Counted from the first letter of the stretch, positions 1 to 15,200 are shown. The stretch is 64,000 nt of DNA from Bactericera cockerelli (GCA_024516035.1 CM044959.1:34338662-34402661), one strand, 5' to 3'. Numbers and translations are program-made. The notes: generated by a model not told the origin, from the sequence alone.

Positions 1-3000
1 TGGAAAAATATATAACTACGAGCTGGACATGATGCTAGTATAGGAATATATGGTATACTTTAGGCCGAAAAATGGCCCGCGATGACCACCGGCCGACCAA
101 GTTATATCTATCAATTTTACGTTTTTTTGTCCCTAAGGCCATGTGACATCATAATCAGAAATAAAAATATAGCATCGAGGCTCTCGAAAAATTGGAAAAA
201 TATATAACTACGAGGTGGACATGAGGCTAGTATAGGAATATATGGTATACTTTAGGCCGAAAAATTGCCCCGATGACCACCGGCCGACCAAGTTATATCT
301 ATAAATTTTACGTTTTCTTGTCCCTAAGACCATGTGACATCATAATCAGAAATAAAAATATAGCATCGAGGCTCTCGAAAAATTGGAAAAATATATAACT
401 ACGAGCTGGGCATGAGGCTAGTATAGGAATATATGGTATACTTTAGGCCGAAAAATTGCCCTATGACCACCGGCCGACCAAGTTATATCTATGAATTTTA
501 CGTTTTCGTGTCCTTTAAGACCATGTGACATTATAATCAGAAATAAAAATATAGCATCGAGGCTCTCGAAAAATTGGAAAAATATATAACTACGAGCTGG
601 ACATGAGGCTAGATTAGGTATATGGTATACTTTAGGCCGAAAAATGCCCCGATGACCACCGGCCGACCAAGTTATATCTATATTTTTACGTTTTCTTGTC
701 CCTAAGACCATGTGACATCATAATCAGAAATAAAAATATAGTGTATTTTAGGAAATGCCGATGCCGGCGCAATTATTTTATTTTGTCCAGCAGGAATACA
801 GAAATAAAAATAGACGTCTGAAAATGAAATTATACTGAGTGATGAGGTGTAGTTGATTAGGCCAAATGCATGACCGGCAGTTATTTTTGTTTGTCAAGAA
901 TGGATAATGATAAATATGCATCGAGCATCCGAAAATTGGAAAATATATTTAATACGTTGGACTGAGGCTATAGGAATATATGGTATACTTAAGACCTAAA
1001 TTGCCCGTGAAACGCGACAAATTATATCTATCATGATTTTAGGTTTTCTGTCCTAGACATTCGAATCATAGTCAAAAATCAAAATGTAGCATCAGGCTCC
1101 AAATAATTGAAAATATATACTACGAGCTGGAATTGATGCTAGATAGGAAATATGATACTAGGCCCGAAAAATTGGCCAGATGACCACCGGCCGACCAAGT
1201 TTATCTATAATTTTAGGTTTTTTGTCCTAACATGACATCATAATCAGAAATAAAAATATAGCATCGAGGCTCTCGAAAATTGAAAAATATATAATACGAG
1301 TGGACATGATCGTAATAGAATATATGGTATACTTTAGGCGAAAAATGTCCCGATGACCGGCCGACCAAGTATATCTATCAATTTTACGTTTTTTGCCCTA
1401 AGACCATGTGACATCATAATCAGAAATTAATATAAGCATCGAGGCTCTCGAAAAATTGAAAAATATATAACTACGAGGTGGACATAGGCTAGTATAGGAA
1501 TATATGGTATACTTTAGGCCGAAAAAATTGCCCGAGACCACCGGCCGACCACGTTATATCTATCTTTTTACGTTTTTTGTCCCTAAGACCATGGACATCA
1601 TAATCAGAAATAAAAAATAGCATCGAGGCTTCGAAAAATTGGAAAAATAATAACTACGAGGTGGACATGAGGCTAGTATAGGAATATATGGTATACTTTA
1701 GGCCGAAAAATTGCCCCGATGACCACCGGCCGACCAAGTTATATCTATCATTTTTACGTTTTTTGTCCCAAAGACCATGCGACATCATAATCAGAAATAA
1801 AAATAGCATCGAGGCTCCGAAAAAATTGGAAAAATATATAACTACGAGGTGGACATGAGGCTAGTATAGGAATATATGGTATACTTTAGGCCGAAAAATA
1901 TGCCCCGATGACCACCGGCCGACCAAGTTATATCTATCATTTTTACGTTTTCTTATCCTAAGACCATGCGACATCATAATCAGAAATAAAAATATAGCAT
2001 CGAGGCTCTCGAAAAATTGGAAAAATATATAACTATGAGCTGGACATGAGGCTAGCATAGGAACTATGGTATACCTTAGGCCGAAAAAATTGCCCCGATG
2101 ACCACCGGCCGACCAAGTTATATCTATGAATTTTTACGTCTTCTTGTCCCTAAGACCATGTAACATCATAATCAGAAATAAAAATATAGCATCGAGGCTC
2201 TCGAAAAATTGGAAAAAATATAAACTACGACCTGGACATGAGGCTAGCATAGGAAATATGGTATACCTTAGGCCGAAAAAATTGCCTAGATGACCACGGC
2301 AGACCAAGTTATATCTATGAATTTTAGGTTTTCTTGTCTCTTAGACTATTCGACATATAATCAGAAATAAAAATATTGCATCGAGGCTCTCGAAAAATTG
2401 GAAAAATATATAACTACGACCTGGACATGAGGCTAGCATAGGAATATATGGTATACCTTAGGCCGAAAAATTGCCTAGATGACCACCGGCAGACCAAGTT
2501 ATATCTATGAATTTTAGGTTTTCTTGTCTCTTAGACTATTCGACATCATAATCAGAAATAAAAATGTAGCATCAAGGCTCTCAAAAAATTGGAAAAATAT
2601 ATAACTACGAGCTGGACATGATGCTAGTATAGGAATATATGGTATACCTTAGGCCGAAAAATTTCCTAGATGACCACCGGCCGACCAAGTTATATCTATG
2701 AATTTTAGGTTTTCTTGTCTCTTAGACTATGCGACATCATAAATCAGAAATGAAAATATAGCATCGAGGCTCTCAAAAAATTGGAAAAATATATAACTAC
2801 GAGCTGGACATGATGCTAGTATAGGAATATATGGTATACTTTAGGCCGAAAAATGGCCCGATGACCACCGGCCGACCAAGTTATATCTATCAATTTTACG
2901 TTTTCTTGTCCCTAAGACCATGTGACATCATAATCAGAAATAAAAATATAGCATCAAGGCTCTCGAAAAATTGGAAAAATATATAACTACGAGCTGGACA

Positions 3001-6000
3001 TGAGGCTAGCATAGGAATATATGGTATCCTTAGGTCAAAAATTGCCTAGATGACCACGGGCCGACCAAGTTATATCTATGAATTTTAGGTTTTCTTGTTT
3101 CTTAGACTATTCGACATCATAATCAGAAAAAAAATGTAGCATCAAGGCTGTCAAAAAATAGCAAAATATATAACTACGAGCTGGACATGAGGCTAGATAG
3201 GAATATATGGTATACTTTAGGCCGAAAAATTGCCCCGATGACCACCGGCCGACCAAGTTATATCTATCATTTTACGTTTTTTTGTCTACTGTAACATCAT
3301 AATCAGAAATAAAAATATAGCATCGAGGCTCTCGAAAAATTGGAAAAATATATAACTACGACCTGGACATGAGGCTAGCATAGGAATATATGGTATACCT
3401 TAGGCCGAAAAATTGCCTAGATGACCACGGCAGACCAAGTTATATCTATGAATTTTAGGTTTTCTTGTCTCTTAGACTATTCGACATCATAATCAGAAAT
3501 AAAAATGTAGCATCAAGGCTCTCAAAAAATTGGAAAAATATATAACTACGAGCTGGACATGAGGTAGTATAGGAATATATGGTATACCTTAGGCCGAAAA
3601 ATTTCCTAGATGACCACCGGCCAACCAAGTTATATCTATGAATTTTAGGTTTTCTTGTCTCTTAGACTATGCGACATCATAATCAGAAATAAAAATATAG
3701 CATCGAGGCTCTCGAAAAATTTGAAAAATATATAATACGAGCTGGACATGATGCTAGTATAGGAATATATGGTATACTTTAGGCCGAAAAATGGCCCGAT
3801 GACCACCGGCCGACCAAGTTATATCTATCATTTTTACGTTTTCTTGTCCCTAAGACCATGCGACATCATAATCAGAAATTAAAATATAGCATCGAGGCTC
3901 TCGAAAATTGGAAAAATATATAACTATGAGCTGGACATGAGGCTAGTATAGGAATATATGGTATACTTTAGGCCGAAAATTTGCCCCGATGACCACCGGC
4001 CGACCAAGTTATATCTATCATTTTTACGTTTTCTTGTCCCTAAGACCATGCGACATCATAATCAGAAATAAAAATATAGCATCGAGGCTCTCGAAAAATT
4101 GGAAAAATATATAACTACGAGGTGGACATGAGGCTAGTATAGGAATATATGGTATACTTTAGGCCGAAAAATTGCCCGATGACCACCGGCCGACCAAGTT
4201 ATATCTATCATTTTTACGTTTTCTTGTCCCTAAGACCATGCGACATCATAATCAGAAATAAAAATATAGCATCGAGGCTCTCGAAAAATTGGAAAAATAT
4301 ATAACTACGAGCTGGGCATGAGGCTAGTATAGGAATATATGGTATACTTTAGGCCGAAAAATTGCCTATATGACCACCGGCCGACCAAGTTATATCTATG
4401 AATTTTACGTTTTCGTGTCTCTAAGACATGTGACATTATAATCAGAAATAAAATATAGCATCGAGGCTCTCGAAAAATTGGAAAATATATAACTACGAGC
4501 TGGACATGAGGCTAGTTTAGGTATATATGGTATACTTTAGGCCGAAAAATTGCCCCGATGACCACCGGCCGACCAAGTTATATCTATCATTTTTACGTTT
4601 TCTTGTCCTAAGACCATGTTACATCATAATCAGAAATAAAAATATAGCATCGAGGCTCTCGAAAAATTGGAAAAATATATAACTACGACCTGGACATGAG
4701 GCTAGCATAGGAATATATGGTATACCTTAGGCCGAAAAATTGCTAGATGACCACCGGCAGACCAAGTTATATCTATGAATTTTAGGTTTTCTTGTCTCTT
4801 AGACTATTCGACATCATAATCAGAAATTAAAATGTAGCATCAAGGCTCTCAAAAATTGGAAAAATATATAACTACGAGCTGGACATGAGCTAGTATAGGA
4901 ATATATGGTATACCTTAGGCCGAAAAATTTCCTAGATGACCACGGCCGACAAGTTATATCTATGAATTTTAGGTTTTCTTGTCTCTTAGACTATGCGACA
5001 TCATAATCAGAAATAAAAATATAGCATCGAGGCTCTCGAAAAATTTGAAAATATATAACTACGAGCTGGACATGAGGCTAGTATAGGAATATATGGTATA
5101 CTTTAGGCCGAAAAATGGCCCCGATGACCACCGGCCGACCAAGTTATATCTATTAATTTTACGTTTTCTTGTCCCTAAGACCATGTGACATCATAATCAG
5201 AAATAAAAATATAGCATCGAGGCTCTCGAAAAATTGGAAAAATATATAACTACGAGGTGGACATGAGGCTAGTATAGGAATATATGGTATACTTTAGGCC
5301 GAAAAATTGCCCCGATGACCACCGGCCGACCAGTTATATCTATCATTTTACGTTTTCTTGTCCCAAAGACCATGCGACATCATAATCAGAAATAAAAATA
5401 TAGCATCGAGGCTCTCGAAAAATTGGAAAAATATATAACTACGAGGTGGACATGAGGCTAGTATAGGAATATATGGTATACTTAGGCCGAAAAATTGCCC
5501 CGATGACCACCGGCCGACCAAGTTATATCTATCATTTTTACGTTTTCTTATCCCTAAGACCATGCGACATCATAATCAGAAATAAAATATAGCATCGAGG
5601 CTCTCGAAAAATTGGAAAATATATAACTATGAGCTGGACATGAGGCTAGCATAGGAACTATGGTTATACCTTAGGCCGAAAAATTGCCCCGATGACCACC
5701 GGCCGACCAAGTTATATCTATGAATTTTACGTCTTCTTGTCCCTAAGACCATGTAACATCATAATCAGAAATAAAAATATAGCATCGAGGCTCTCGAAAA
5801 ATTGGAAAAATATATAACTACGACCTGGACATGAGGCTAGCATAGGAAAATATGGTATACCTTAGGCCGAAAAATTGCCTAGATGACCACGGCAGACCAA
5901 GTTATATCTATGAATTTTAGGTTTTCTTGTCTCTTAGACTATTCGACATCATAATCAGAAATAAAAATATTGCATCGAGGCTCTCGAAAAATTGGAAAAA

Positions 6001-9000
6001 TATATAACTACGACCTGGACATGAGGCTAGCATAGGAATATATGGTATACCTTAGGCCGAAAAATTGCCTAGATGACCACCGGCAGACCAAGTTATATCT
6101 ATGAATTTTAGGTTTTCTTGTCTCTTAGACTATTCGACATCATAATCAGAAATAAAATGTAGCATCAAGGCTCTCAAAAAATTGGAAAAATATATAACTA
6201 CGAGCTGGACATGATGCTAGTATAGGAATATATGGTATACCTTAGGCCGAAAAATTTCCTAGATGACCACCGGCCGACCAAGTTATATCTATGAATTTTA
6301 GGTTTTCTTGTCTCTTAGACTATGCGACATCATAATCAGAAATGAAAATATAGCATCGAGGCTCTCAAAAATTGGAAAAATATATAACTACGAGCTGGAC
6401 ATGATGCTAGTATAGGAATATATGGTATACTTTAGGCCGAAAAATGGCCCGATGACCACCGGCCGACCAAGTTATATCTATCAATTTTACGTTTTCTTGT
6501 CCCTAAGACCATGTGACATCATAATCAGAAATAAAAATATAGCATCAAGGCTCTCGAAAAATTGGAAAAATATATAACTACGAGCTGGACATGAGGCTAG
6601 CATAGGAATATATGGTATCCTTAGGTCAAAAAATTGCCTAGATGACCACCGGCCGACCAAGTTATATCTATGAATTTTAGGTTTTCTTGTTTCTTAGACT
6701 ATTCGACATCATAATCAGAAATAAAAAATGTAGCATCAAGGCTGTCAAAAAATAGCAAAAATATATAACTACGAGCTGGACATGAGGCTAGCATAGGAAT
6801 ATATGGTATACCTTAGGCCGAAAAATTGCCCCGATGACCACCGGCCGACCAAGTTATATCTATCAATTTTACGTTTTTTTGTTTCTAAGACCATGTGACA
6901 TCATAATCAGAAATAAAAATATAGCATTGAGGCTCTCATAAAATTGGAAAAATATATAACTACGAGCTGGACATGAGGCTAGCATAGGAACTATGGTATA
7001 CCTTAGGCCGAAAAATTGCCTATATGACCACCGGCCGACCAAGTTATATCTATGAATTTTACGTTTTCGTGTCTCTAAGACCATGTGACATTATAATCAG
7101 AAATAAAAATATAGCATCGAGGCTCTTGAAAAATTGGAAAAATATATAACTACGAGCTGGACAAGAGGCTAGTTTAGGAATATATGGTATACTTTAGGCC
7201 GAAAAATTGCCCCGATGACCACCGGCCGACCAAGTTATATCTATGAATTTTACGTTTTCGTGTCTCTAAGACCATGTGACATTATAATCAGAAATAAAAA
7301 TATAGCATCGAGGCTCTCGAAAAATTGGAAAAATATATAACTACGAGCTGGACATGAGGCTAGTTTAGGTATATATGGTATACTTTAGGCCGAAAAATTG
7401 CCCGATGACCACCGGCCGACCAAGTTATATCTATCATTTTTACGTTTTCTTGTCCCTAAGACCATGTAACATCATAATCAGAAATAAAAATATAGCATCG
7501 AGGCTCTCGAAAAATTGGAAAAATATATAACTACGACCTGGACATGAGGCTAGCATAGGAATATATGGTATACCTTAGGCCGAAAAATTGCCTAGATGAC
7601 CACCGGCAGACCAAGTTATATCTATAAATTTTAGGTTTTCTTGTCTCTTAGACTATTCGACATCATAATCAGAAATAAAAATGTAGCATCAAGGCTCTCA
7701 AAAAATTGGAAAAATATATAACTACGAGCTGGACATGAGGCTAGTATAGGAATATATGGTATACCTTAGGCCGAAAAATTTCCTAGATGACCACCGGCCG
7801 ACCAAGTTATATCTATGAATTTTAGGTTTTCTTGTCTCTTAGACTATGCGACATCATAATCAGAAATAAAAATATAGCATCGAGGCTCTCGAAAAATTTG
7901 AAAAATATATAACTACGAGCTGGACATGATGCTAGTATAGGAATATATGGTATACTTTAGGCCGAAAAATGGCCCGATGACCACCGGCCGACCAAGTTAT
8001 ATCTATCAATTTTACGTTTTCTTGTCCCTAAGACCATGTGACATCATAATCAGAAATAAAAATATAGCATCGAGGCTCTCGAAAAATTGGAAAAATATAT
8101 AACTACGAGGTGGACATGAGGCTAGTATAGGAATATATGGTATACTTTAGGCCGAAAAATGGCCCCGATGACCGCCGGCCGACCAAGTTATATCTATCAA
8201 TTTTACGTTTTTTTTTCCCTAAGACCATGCGACATCATAATCAGAAATAAAAATATAGCATCGAGGCTCTCGAAAAATTGGAAAAATATATAACTATGAG
8301 CTGGACATGAGGCTAGTATAGGAATATATGGTATACTTTAGGCCGAAAAATTGCCCCGATGACCACCGGCCGACCAAGTTATATCTATGAATTTTACGTT
8401 TTCGTTGTCTCTAAGACCATGTGACATTATAATCAGAAATAAAAATATAGCATCGAGGCTCTCGAAAAATTGGAAAAATATATAACTACGAGCTGGACAT
8501 GAGGCTAGTTTAGGTATATATGGTATACTTTAGGCCGAAAAATTGCCCCGATGACCACCGGCCGACCAAGTTATATCTATCATTTTTACGTTTTCTTTGT
8601 CCCTAAGACCATGTACATCATAATCAGAAATAAAAATATAGCATCGAGGCTCTCGAAAAATTGGAAAAATATATAACTACGACCTGGACATGAGGCTAGC
8701 ATAGGATATATGGTATACCTTAGGCCGAAAAATTGCCTAGATGACCACCGGCCAGACCAAGTTATATCTATGAATTTTAGGTTTTCTTGTCTCTTAGACT
8801 ATTCGACATCATAATCAGAAATAAAAATGTAGCATCAAGGCTCTCAAAAATTGGAAAAAATATATAACTACGAGCTGGACATGAGGCTAGTATAGGAATA
8901 TATGGTATACCTTAGGCCGAAAAATTTCCTAGATGACCACCGGCCAACCAAGTTATATCTATGAATTTTAGGTTTTCTTGTCTCTTAGACTATGCGACAT

Positions 9001-11262
9001 CATAATCAGAAATAAAAATATAGCATCGAGGCTCTCGAAAAAATTTGAAAAATATATAACTACGAGCTGGACATGATGCTAGTATAGGAATATATGGTAT
9101 ACTTTAGGCCGAAAAATGGCCCCGATGACCACCGGCCGACCAAGTTATATCTATCATTTTTACGTTTTCTTGTCCCTAAGACCATGCGACATCATAATCA
9201 GAAATTAAAAATATAGCATCGAGGCTCTCGAAAAATTGGAAAAATATATAACTATGAGCTGGACATGAGGCTAGTATAGGAATATATGGTATACTTTAGG
9301 CCGAAAAATTGCCCCGATGACCACCGGCCGACCAAGTTATATCTATCATTTTTACGTTTTCTTGTCCCTAAGACCATGCGACATCATAATCAGAAATAAA
9401 AATGTAGCATCGAGGCTCTCGAAAAATTTGAAAAATATATAACTACGAGGTGGACATGAGGCTAGTATAGGAATATATGGTATACTTTAGGCTGAAAAAT
9501 TGCCCCGATGACCACCGGCCGACCAAGTTATATCTATATTTTTTACGTTTTCTTGTCCCTAAGACCATGCGACATCATAATCAGAAATAAAAATACAGCA
9601 TCGAGGCTCTCGAAAAATTGGAAAAATATATAACTATGAGCTGGACATGAGGCTAGTATAGGAATATATGGTATACTTTAGGCCGAAAAATTGCCCCGAT
9701 GACCACCGGCCGACCAAGTTATATCTATCAATTTTACGTTTTTTTGTCCCTAAGGCCATGTGACATCATAATCAGAAATAAAAATAAGCATCGAGGCTCT
9801 CGAAAAATTGGAAAAATATATAACTACGAGGTGGACATGAGGCTAGTATAGGAATATATGGTATACTTTAGGCCGAAAAATTGCCCCGATGACCACCGGC
9901 CGACCAAGTTATATCTATGAATTTTACGTTTTGTGTCTCTAAGACCATGTGACATTATAATCAGAAATAAAAATATAGCATCGAGGCTCTCGAAAAATTG
10001 GAAAAATATATAACTACGAGTGGACATGAGGCTAGTTTAGGTATATATGGTATACTTTAGGCCGAAAAATTGACCCGATGACCACCGGCCGACCAAGTTA
10101 TATCTATCATTTTTACGTTTTCTTGTCCCTAAGACCATGTAACATCATAATCAGAAATAAAAATATAGCATCGAGGCTCTCGAAAAATTGGAAAAATATA
10201 TAAACTACGACTGGACATGAGGCTAGCATTAGGAATATAATGGTATACCTTAGGCCGAAAAATTGCCTAGATGACCACCGGCAGACCAAGTTATATCTAT
10301 AAATTTTAGGTTTTCTTGTCTCTTAGACTATTCGACATCATAATCAGAAATAAAAATGTAGCATCAAGGCTCTCAAAAAATTGGAAAAATATATAACTAC
10401 GAGCTGGACATGAGGCTAGTATAGGAATATATGGTATACCTTAGGCCGAAAAATTTCCTAGATGACCACCGGCCGACCAAGTTATATCTAATGAATTTTA
10501 GGTTTTCTTGTCTCTTAGACTATGCGACATCATAATCAGAAATAAAAATATTAGCATCGAGGCTCTCGAAAAATTTGAAAAAATATAACTACGAGCTGGA
10601 CATGATGCTAGTATAGGAATATATGGTATACTTTAGGCCGAAAAATGGCCCGATGACCACCGGCCGACCAAGTTATATCTATCAATTTTACGTTTTCTTG
10701 TCCCTAAGACCATGTGACATCATAATCAGAAATAAAAATATAGCATCGAGGCTCTCGAAAAATTGGAAAAATATATAACTACGAGGTGGACATGAGGCTA
10801 GTATAGGAATATATGGTATACTTTAGGCCGAAAAATTGCCCCGATGACCACCGGCCGACCAAGTTATATCTATCATTTTTACGTTTTCTTGTCCCTAAGA
10901 CCATGCGGACATCATAATCAGAAATAAAAATATAGCATCGAGGCTCTCGAAAAATTGGAAAAATATATAACTATGAGCTGGACATGAGTGCTAGTATAGA
11001 ATATATGTTAGTACTTAGGCCGAAAAATTGCCCCGATGACCACCGGCCGACCAAGTTATATCTATCATTTTTACGTTTTCTTGTCCCTAAGACCATGCGA
11101 CATCTAATCAGAAATAAAATTATAGCATCGAGGCTCTCGAAAAATTGGAAAAAATATAACTACGATGGACATAAAGAGGCTAAGTATATAGGAATTTATA
11201 TTATGGTATAGTTTAGGCCAAAAAATTGCCTAGATGACCACCGGCCGACCAAGTTATTTCTA
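1..11262. repeat. Satellite array, ~190-bp monomer, about 59 copies
   Basis: The same unit recurs head to tail from the first base to about 11262. Monomer starts (TGGAAAAATATATAAC) lie at 1, 193, 384 and 575, so the period is about 190-192 bp. Each monomer has an AT-rich body with a GC-rich box (ACCACCGGCCGACC). At least two subtypes alternate: one reads GCCCCGATGACC with CCCTAAGACCATG, the other GCCTAGATGACC with TCTTAGACTATTC. Diagnostic variants recur at long distances, which indicates higher-order structure. Reading frames that cross monomers repeat the same peptide and are not genes. The segment at about 720-1300 is much more degraded than the rest. The array continues past the left edge of the window. 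Confidence 0.97.
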
Positions 11263-12069
11263 CGACATTTACTTAAAATAGTTTAATGGCGATATGATTT
11301 TAATAAAAAATAAATAAAAAAATCGAATACCAAAAACAAAACTTTGTATCATCAGGATCAATTGCAGTAGATAATAAAATACTAATCACCTAATGCGTTA
11401 GCGTCTAGGTCAAGAGCTCGATTCAAATGACAGGCGAAATAAGAAATATTTAAAAGGAAGAAAAAATAGCAGTAAATAGTTCATGGGATGGGAAAAAGGG
11501 ATTTTTTAATGAGTATTAAAAATAAAATAATCGTGGGATTTTTTCCTAACGAATGTTTATGGTCTTTTGTTGAACCCTGTTGAAAATTCAAATTCGTTGC
11601 TACAAATCGTTGTTTATTTCTATAGAGTAATTTTAATTTCATTACCTTATCAAATTATTAATAATTCAATTCGTGTTTTAGTGTTAGTTCAATTAGTTGA
11701 AATATTATTGTACGAGTGTTTAGTGTACATTGTAAACTGTTTTGCTGAGCTCTGTTCATGAGGAAAATATAAGAATATAGGAGCCATCCTACACCCAAGT
11801 GGTGATAGTGAAGTTAAGGTTTCTACGTTGTAGTTTTCCAAGTAATTAAAGGAAAAAGTAATATCAAAATCCATTGAAGAACTGACAGAGAATCCATCTT
11901 GCAGTAAAATACTAAAAATACATAACCTCCATCTAATTTGACAAGATAATTGCATCCACTCAGTTGGATGGTAAACACTGTTTTGCTGGGAAATCATTAG
12001 ATCCCTTGTGACATTGCATAACACCTGAATCAATGTCACAGCCACACATTCTGTCTGAAACCTAGTTCA
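11263..12069. other. AT-rich sequence between satellite and first Ror coding exon
   Basis: No gene or repeat family is recognised here. The stretch lies directly upstream of the first coding exon and may hold 5' UTR or the 3' end of an upstream intron, but I see no clear TATA box, initiator or splice site that would decide this. Confidence 0.4.
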
Positions 12070-12248
12070 ATGCAACAGTTGTTGTCTCTTGAATCCTACA
12101 AGACAATGATGATCCATTATTTTATGTTCTTGCTTGTAATTCAAAATGCATGGAGTGAAAATGACATATCAGCAAGTAATGATGCTTCCACTAGTAGAAA
12201 TGTAGCTAATACTGATGTTCCTAGCTCAAAACCAAATGAGAGCAAAGA
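12070..12248 (+). CDS. Ror exon 1: signal peptide and linker
   Basis: Encodes residues 1-59 plus two bases. Candidate starts are the ATG at 12070 and the tandem ATGs at 12106 and 12109. The second pair gives a cleaner signal peptide: [17 protein letters not shown], a short hydrophobic core with likely cleavage near the Trp-Ser. After it comes a Ser/Asn/Asp-rich linker. The exon ends at a GTGAGT donor at 12249 in phase 2; reading on would hit TGA at once. I used 12070 as the outer limit, but the true start may be 12106. An upstream non-coding exon cannot be excluded. Confidence 0.72.
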
Positions 12249-15200
12249 GTGAGTATGATGAGCAATTTTTAATATACAAGTTTCCTAAAACACCTACAAA
12301 TAAAATGAGTGTAAATGTTTTCTCTCATTGAGGTAGGTTTTACTAATAAGAAGACAGGATCCCATTCAATGCTATTTTGTTGCAAAACATTTTGTCTTGA
12401 AGCATGTTGCAGTTGGTGAGATTTGATTTGAGCATGAAATGTGGGATAAAATGTTGCCCACAGTGGGAACCTGACCTGACACATCACTGCAAGAAACACA
12501 TAATTTGAATTGTTAGCTCGGTTCTACGGATCTTAAAAAACACTAAACCAGGGATTGGGAACATTAGTTCCAATAGGATTCATAAAAATAGCGGTAGTGC
12601 AGTTTTGCTTGCTAGACCGAGGTGGCGTATTGAGGTTACAAAACAATACCTTGAAAAGAATCCCCGGTTTTGTGTTTTTCAGGTGTTTCCCAAGATCCAT
12701 AGAACCGAGCATTTAACACTTTGTACGCCAAGCCCAAAATCGTGATTTTCCCCTGAGGCCACGATACAAAGGATTGTCTCTCAATATGTGCGACGTGGCC
12801 CCCAGCAAGTATGTTTTTCATGGGGGGCCATGTTGCTCATATTTAGAGACACTTTGTTACCTCTGTTTTTGTATTTTAGTTGACTTTATTTTAACACTGT
12901 CGCTCATATTGAGCGACGTCGCATACAAAGTGTTAATATGTATCAAAAATGAGTGTATAACACATAATAGGGCACTAACTGTTTATCTCCAATCAAATGG
13001 TAGTTACTATATTAATTGTTAAATACCAAAAAATAACACCCTATTTTGATTAAAAACACTTCAAATGGTAGTTATTATATTAATTGTTAAACACCAAAAA
13101 ATAACACCCTATTTTGATTAAAAACACTTAAGTAGGAATTAAGTATTTGGTGTTTAAAAATATAATAATTATAATTACCTAATTATTATATTATCATAAT
13201 TATTATGATAATGTGCCATAGTATGTAAATATTTATGGGTAAGACTTTCATATTTATTACTGAAAATTCCAGACATTGGTAGGAAGGTTGGTGTGTTACT
13301 TACTAGGTGTGTAGAAACATATTCTAGGTGTTCCAGTGAAAAATTACATCCACATATAACCTACAACAATAGTTCTTTAGAAACTATATTTTATTTATCT
13401 CATTTTTAAATTAATTTTTATCACACCATTTTAGTGTGACCAAAAAAATCTTAATGGAATTTTACCCATTAAAGATATAAAAAAATGTATCAAACTCATA
13501 CAAGAGTCTCTGAAAAGGTAAAATAATTAATAAGATTGCTATTTGTATAAAAAGTGAATTAAGCCCCATAGAGGAATTCTGAGTTGGTAATTTTTAAATT
13601 TTAATTGAAACAAACATCAAACTGTACTTGGTATATTTCATTTTTAATACTTCATTCAATGGTATGTTGAGTTTTCTTTATTTAAAATTAATATATGTGT
13701 ATATCTTATCTGTTTCAGTATATTACCCCCTGGTGCTGATCTTTTTGGGGATCTCAATACAAGAACACTGCCGTCAAAACCTATCTGTGAGGTAATTACA
13801 CAAAGTTAAAGTAAAGTAAAATTATATACACAGGTTATGATAGAGATTGATCATACCCCACAAATTGGAGTTCAATATCATATTGTTGTTTTGTACATTT
13901 GGATTATTTCTTAAGGCAACAGACCTAATAATATGTTCATTTTCAATAATAAAAATACTAGGCTTGCATGCATGTTGACCTGGGTTTGAATCCTGGAAGT
14001 TGAATTTTTTTGACTCAGCACTGTGGATGTTCAGGGGGCCACACATAATTCACTTGGAAAAATGAGTAGTTGCTTTGATGTGAACAGCAAACAGTGGTGT
14101 TATTGTGAGTAAATGACATAGAATAATATAAAAGAACTTGAAATTCTATAATTCTACACTATATTGCTACAATTGTGATATAATACAAAAAATATACATT
14201 TATTTATTCATTCCTTTGTTTACAGCCATATCGTGGAGACGTGTGCTACGGTTTACTCAAACATGATATGGTTTACATATCACCCAACACCAGCCAAGCT
14301 ATGTTGGAGGCTAAGCTTGCCAAAGCTCTAAATGTTGTGGGAGCCTCTCAGTAAGTTCCTAAAGTAAAAATATAAAAAACTGGTGTGACACCACACAACC
14401 TTCCTAATCAATTGAAAAGATGTCAAATACTACCACTGGTGACTCAACAGTAACATTTAGTTAAAAATCAATGTCAAATTCGTAATGAGCACCTCAAAAT
14501 CATTAGATTTGATATGTCACAACCCCCATCTAGGGTGAATAATAAAGTCACCCTAAAGCTTGTCAGACAGATAGACCGACAGACAGACACATGAACCAAT
14601 GGCTGAAACTTTGGATTTAAGCTCTGGGGACCCTAAAACATGTTCTTTTTGGTACTGAAAACTGACTATTGAAATTTTTGGGTGATTCCATTACGTTCCT
14701 TTCTATAAGATAAAACTTATTGGTACAATAAATTATGAAGATATGTGTTTAGTAATTATTATATTGAAAGTATTTGTACCTGTGGTTTTCAACTCTATCT
14801 AGACCATCATTCCTGGAAATTTTCAGGCATTACCAATATAAAAGTAGGTATCAGTGATCATTAGATCCTTTGTGATCATTCAGAGTTGAAACTTCAAGAA
14901 TTATGTCAGCAGAAAGGAATTTATGTACATGTGTAGATTTTTACAAGTTCAGTGTTGTCATGATTCTGGGTTGTCAATAATATTTAATTCTTAAAAAGAT
15001 TTTGCCTGGTAATAGCAATAGCTGATGACTCACATTTTTCCTCTTTTTGGTCTGATATATTATCCTCTGTTTAGATCATTTCTTTTTTCTCATCTAGTTC
15101 TCCTTCTTATGTGTATTTCTCATTATTTTTATTAATTTCTCAATTTCAGGGACCTCTCTCAACAGTGTGTGCCCTACACTCTACCATCCCTCTGCTATTC

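Larger units (their letters stand above)
12249..13718 (+). other. Ror intron 1
   Basis: 1470 bp with GT at 12249 and a TATCTTATCTGTTTCAG acceptor ending at 13718. It holds a TTAA-flanked MITE (12713-12936) and a 68-bp tandem duplication (12994-13129). No other feature was recognised. Confidence 0.7.

Noticed and set aside
418..11211. Short open frames across the satellite (about 65-97 residues)
   Set aside because: They repeat the same peptide at each monomer, on the strand without stops by chance, and have no start context or family match.
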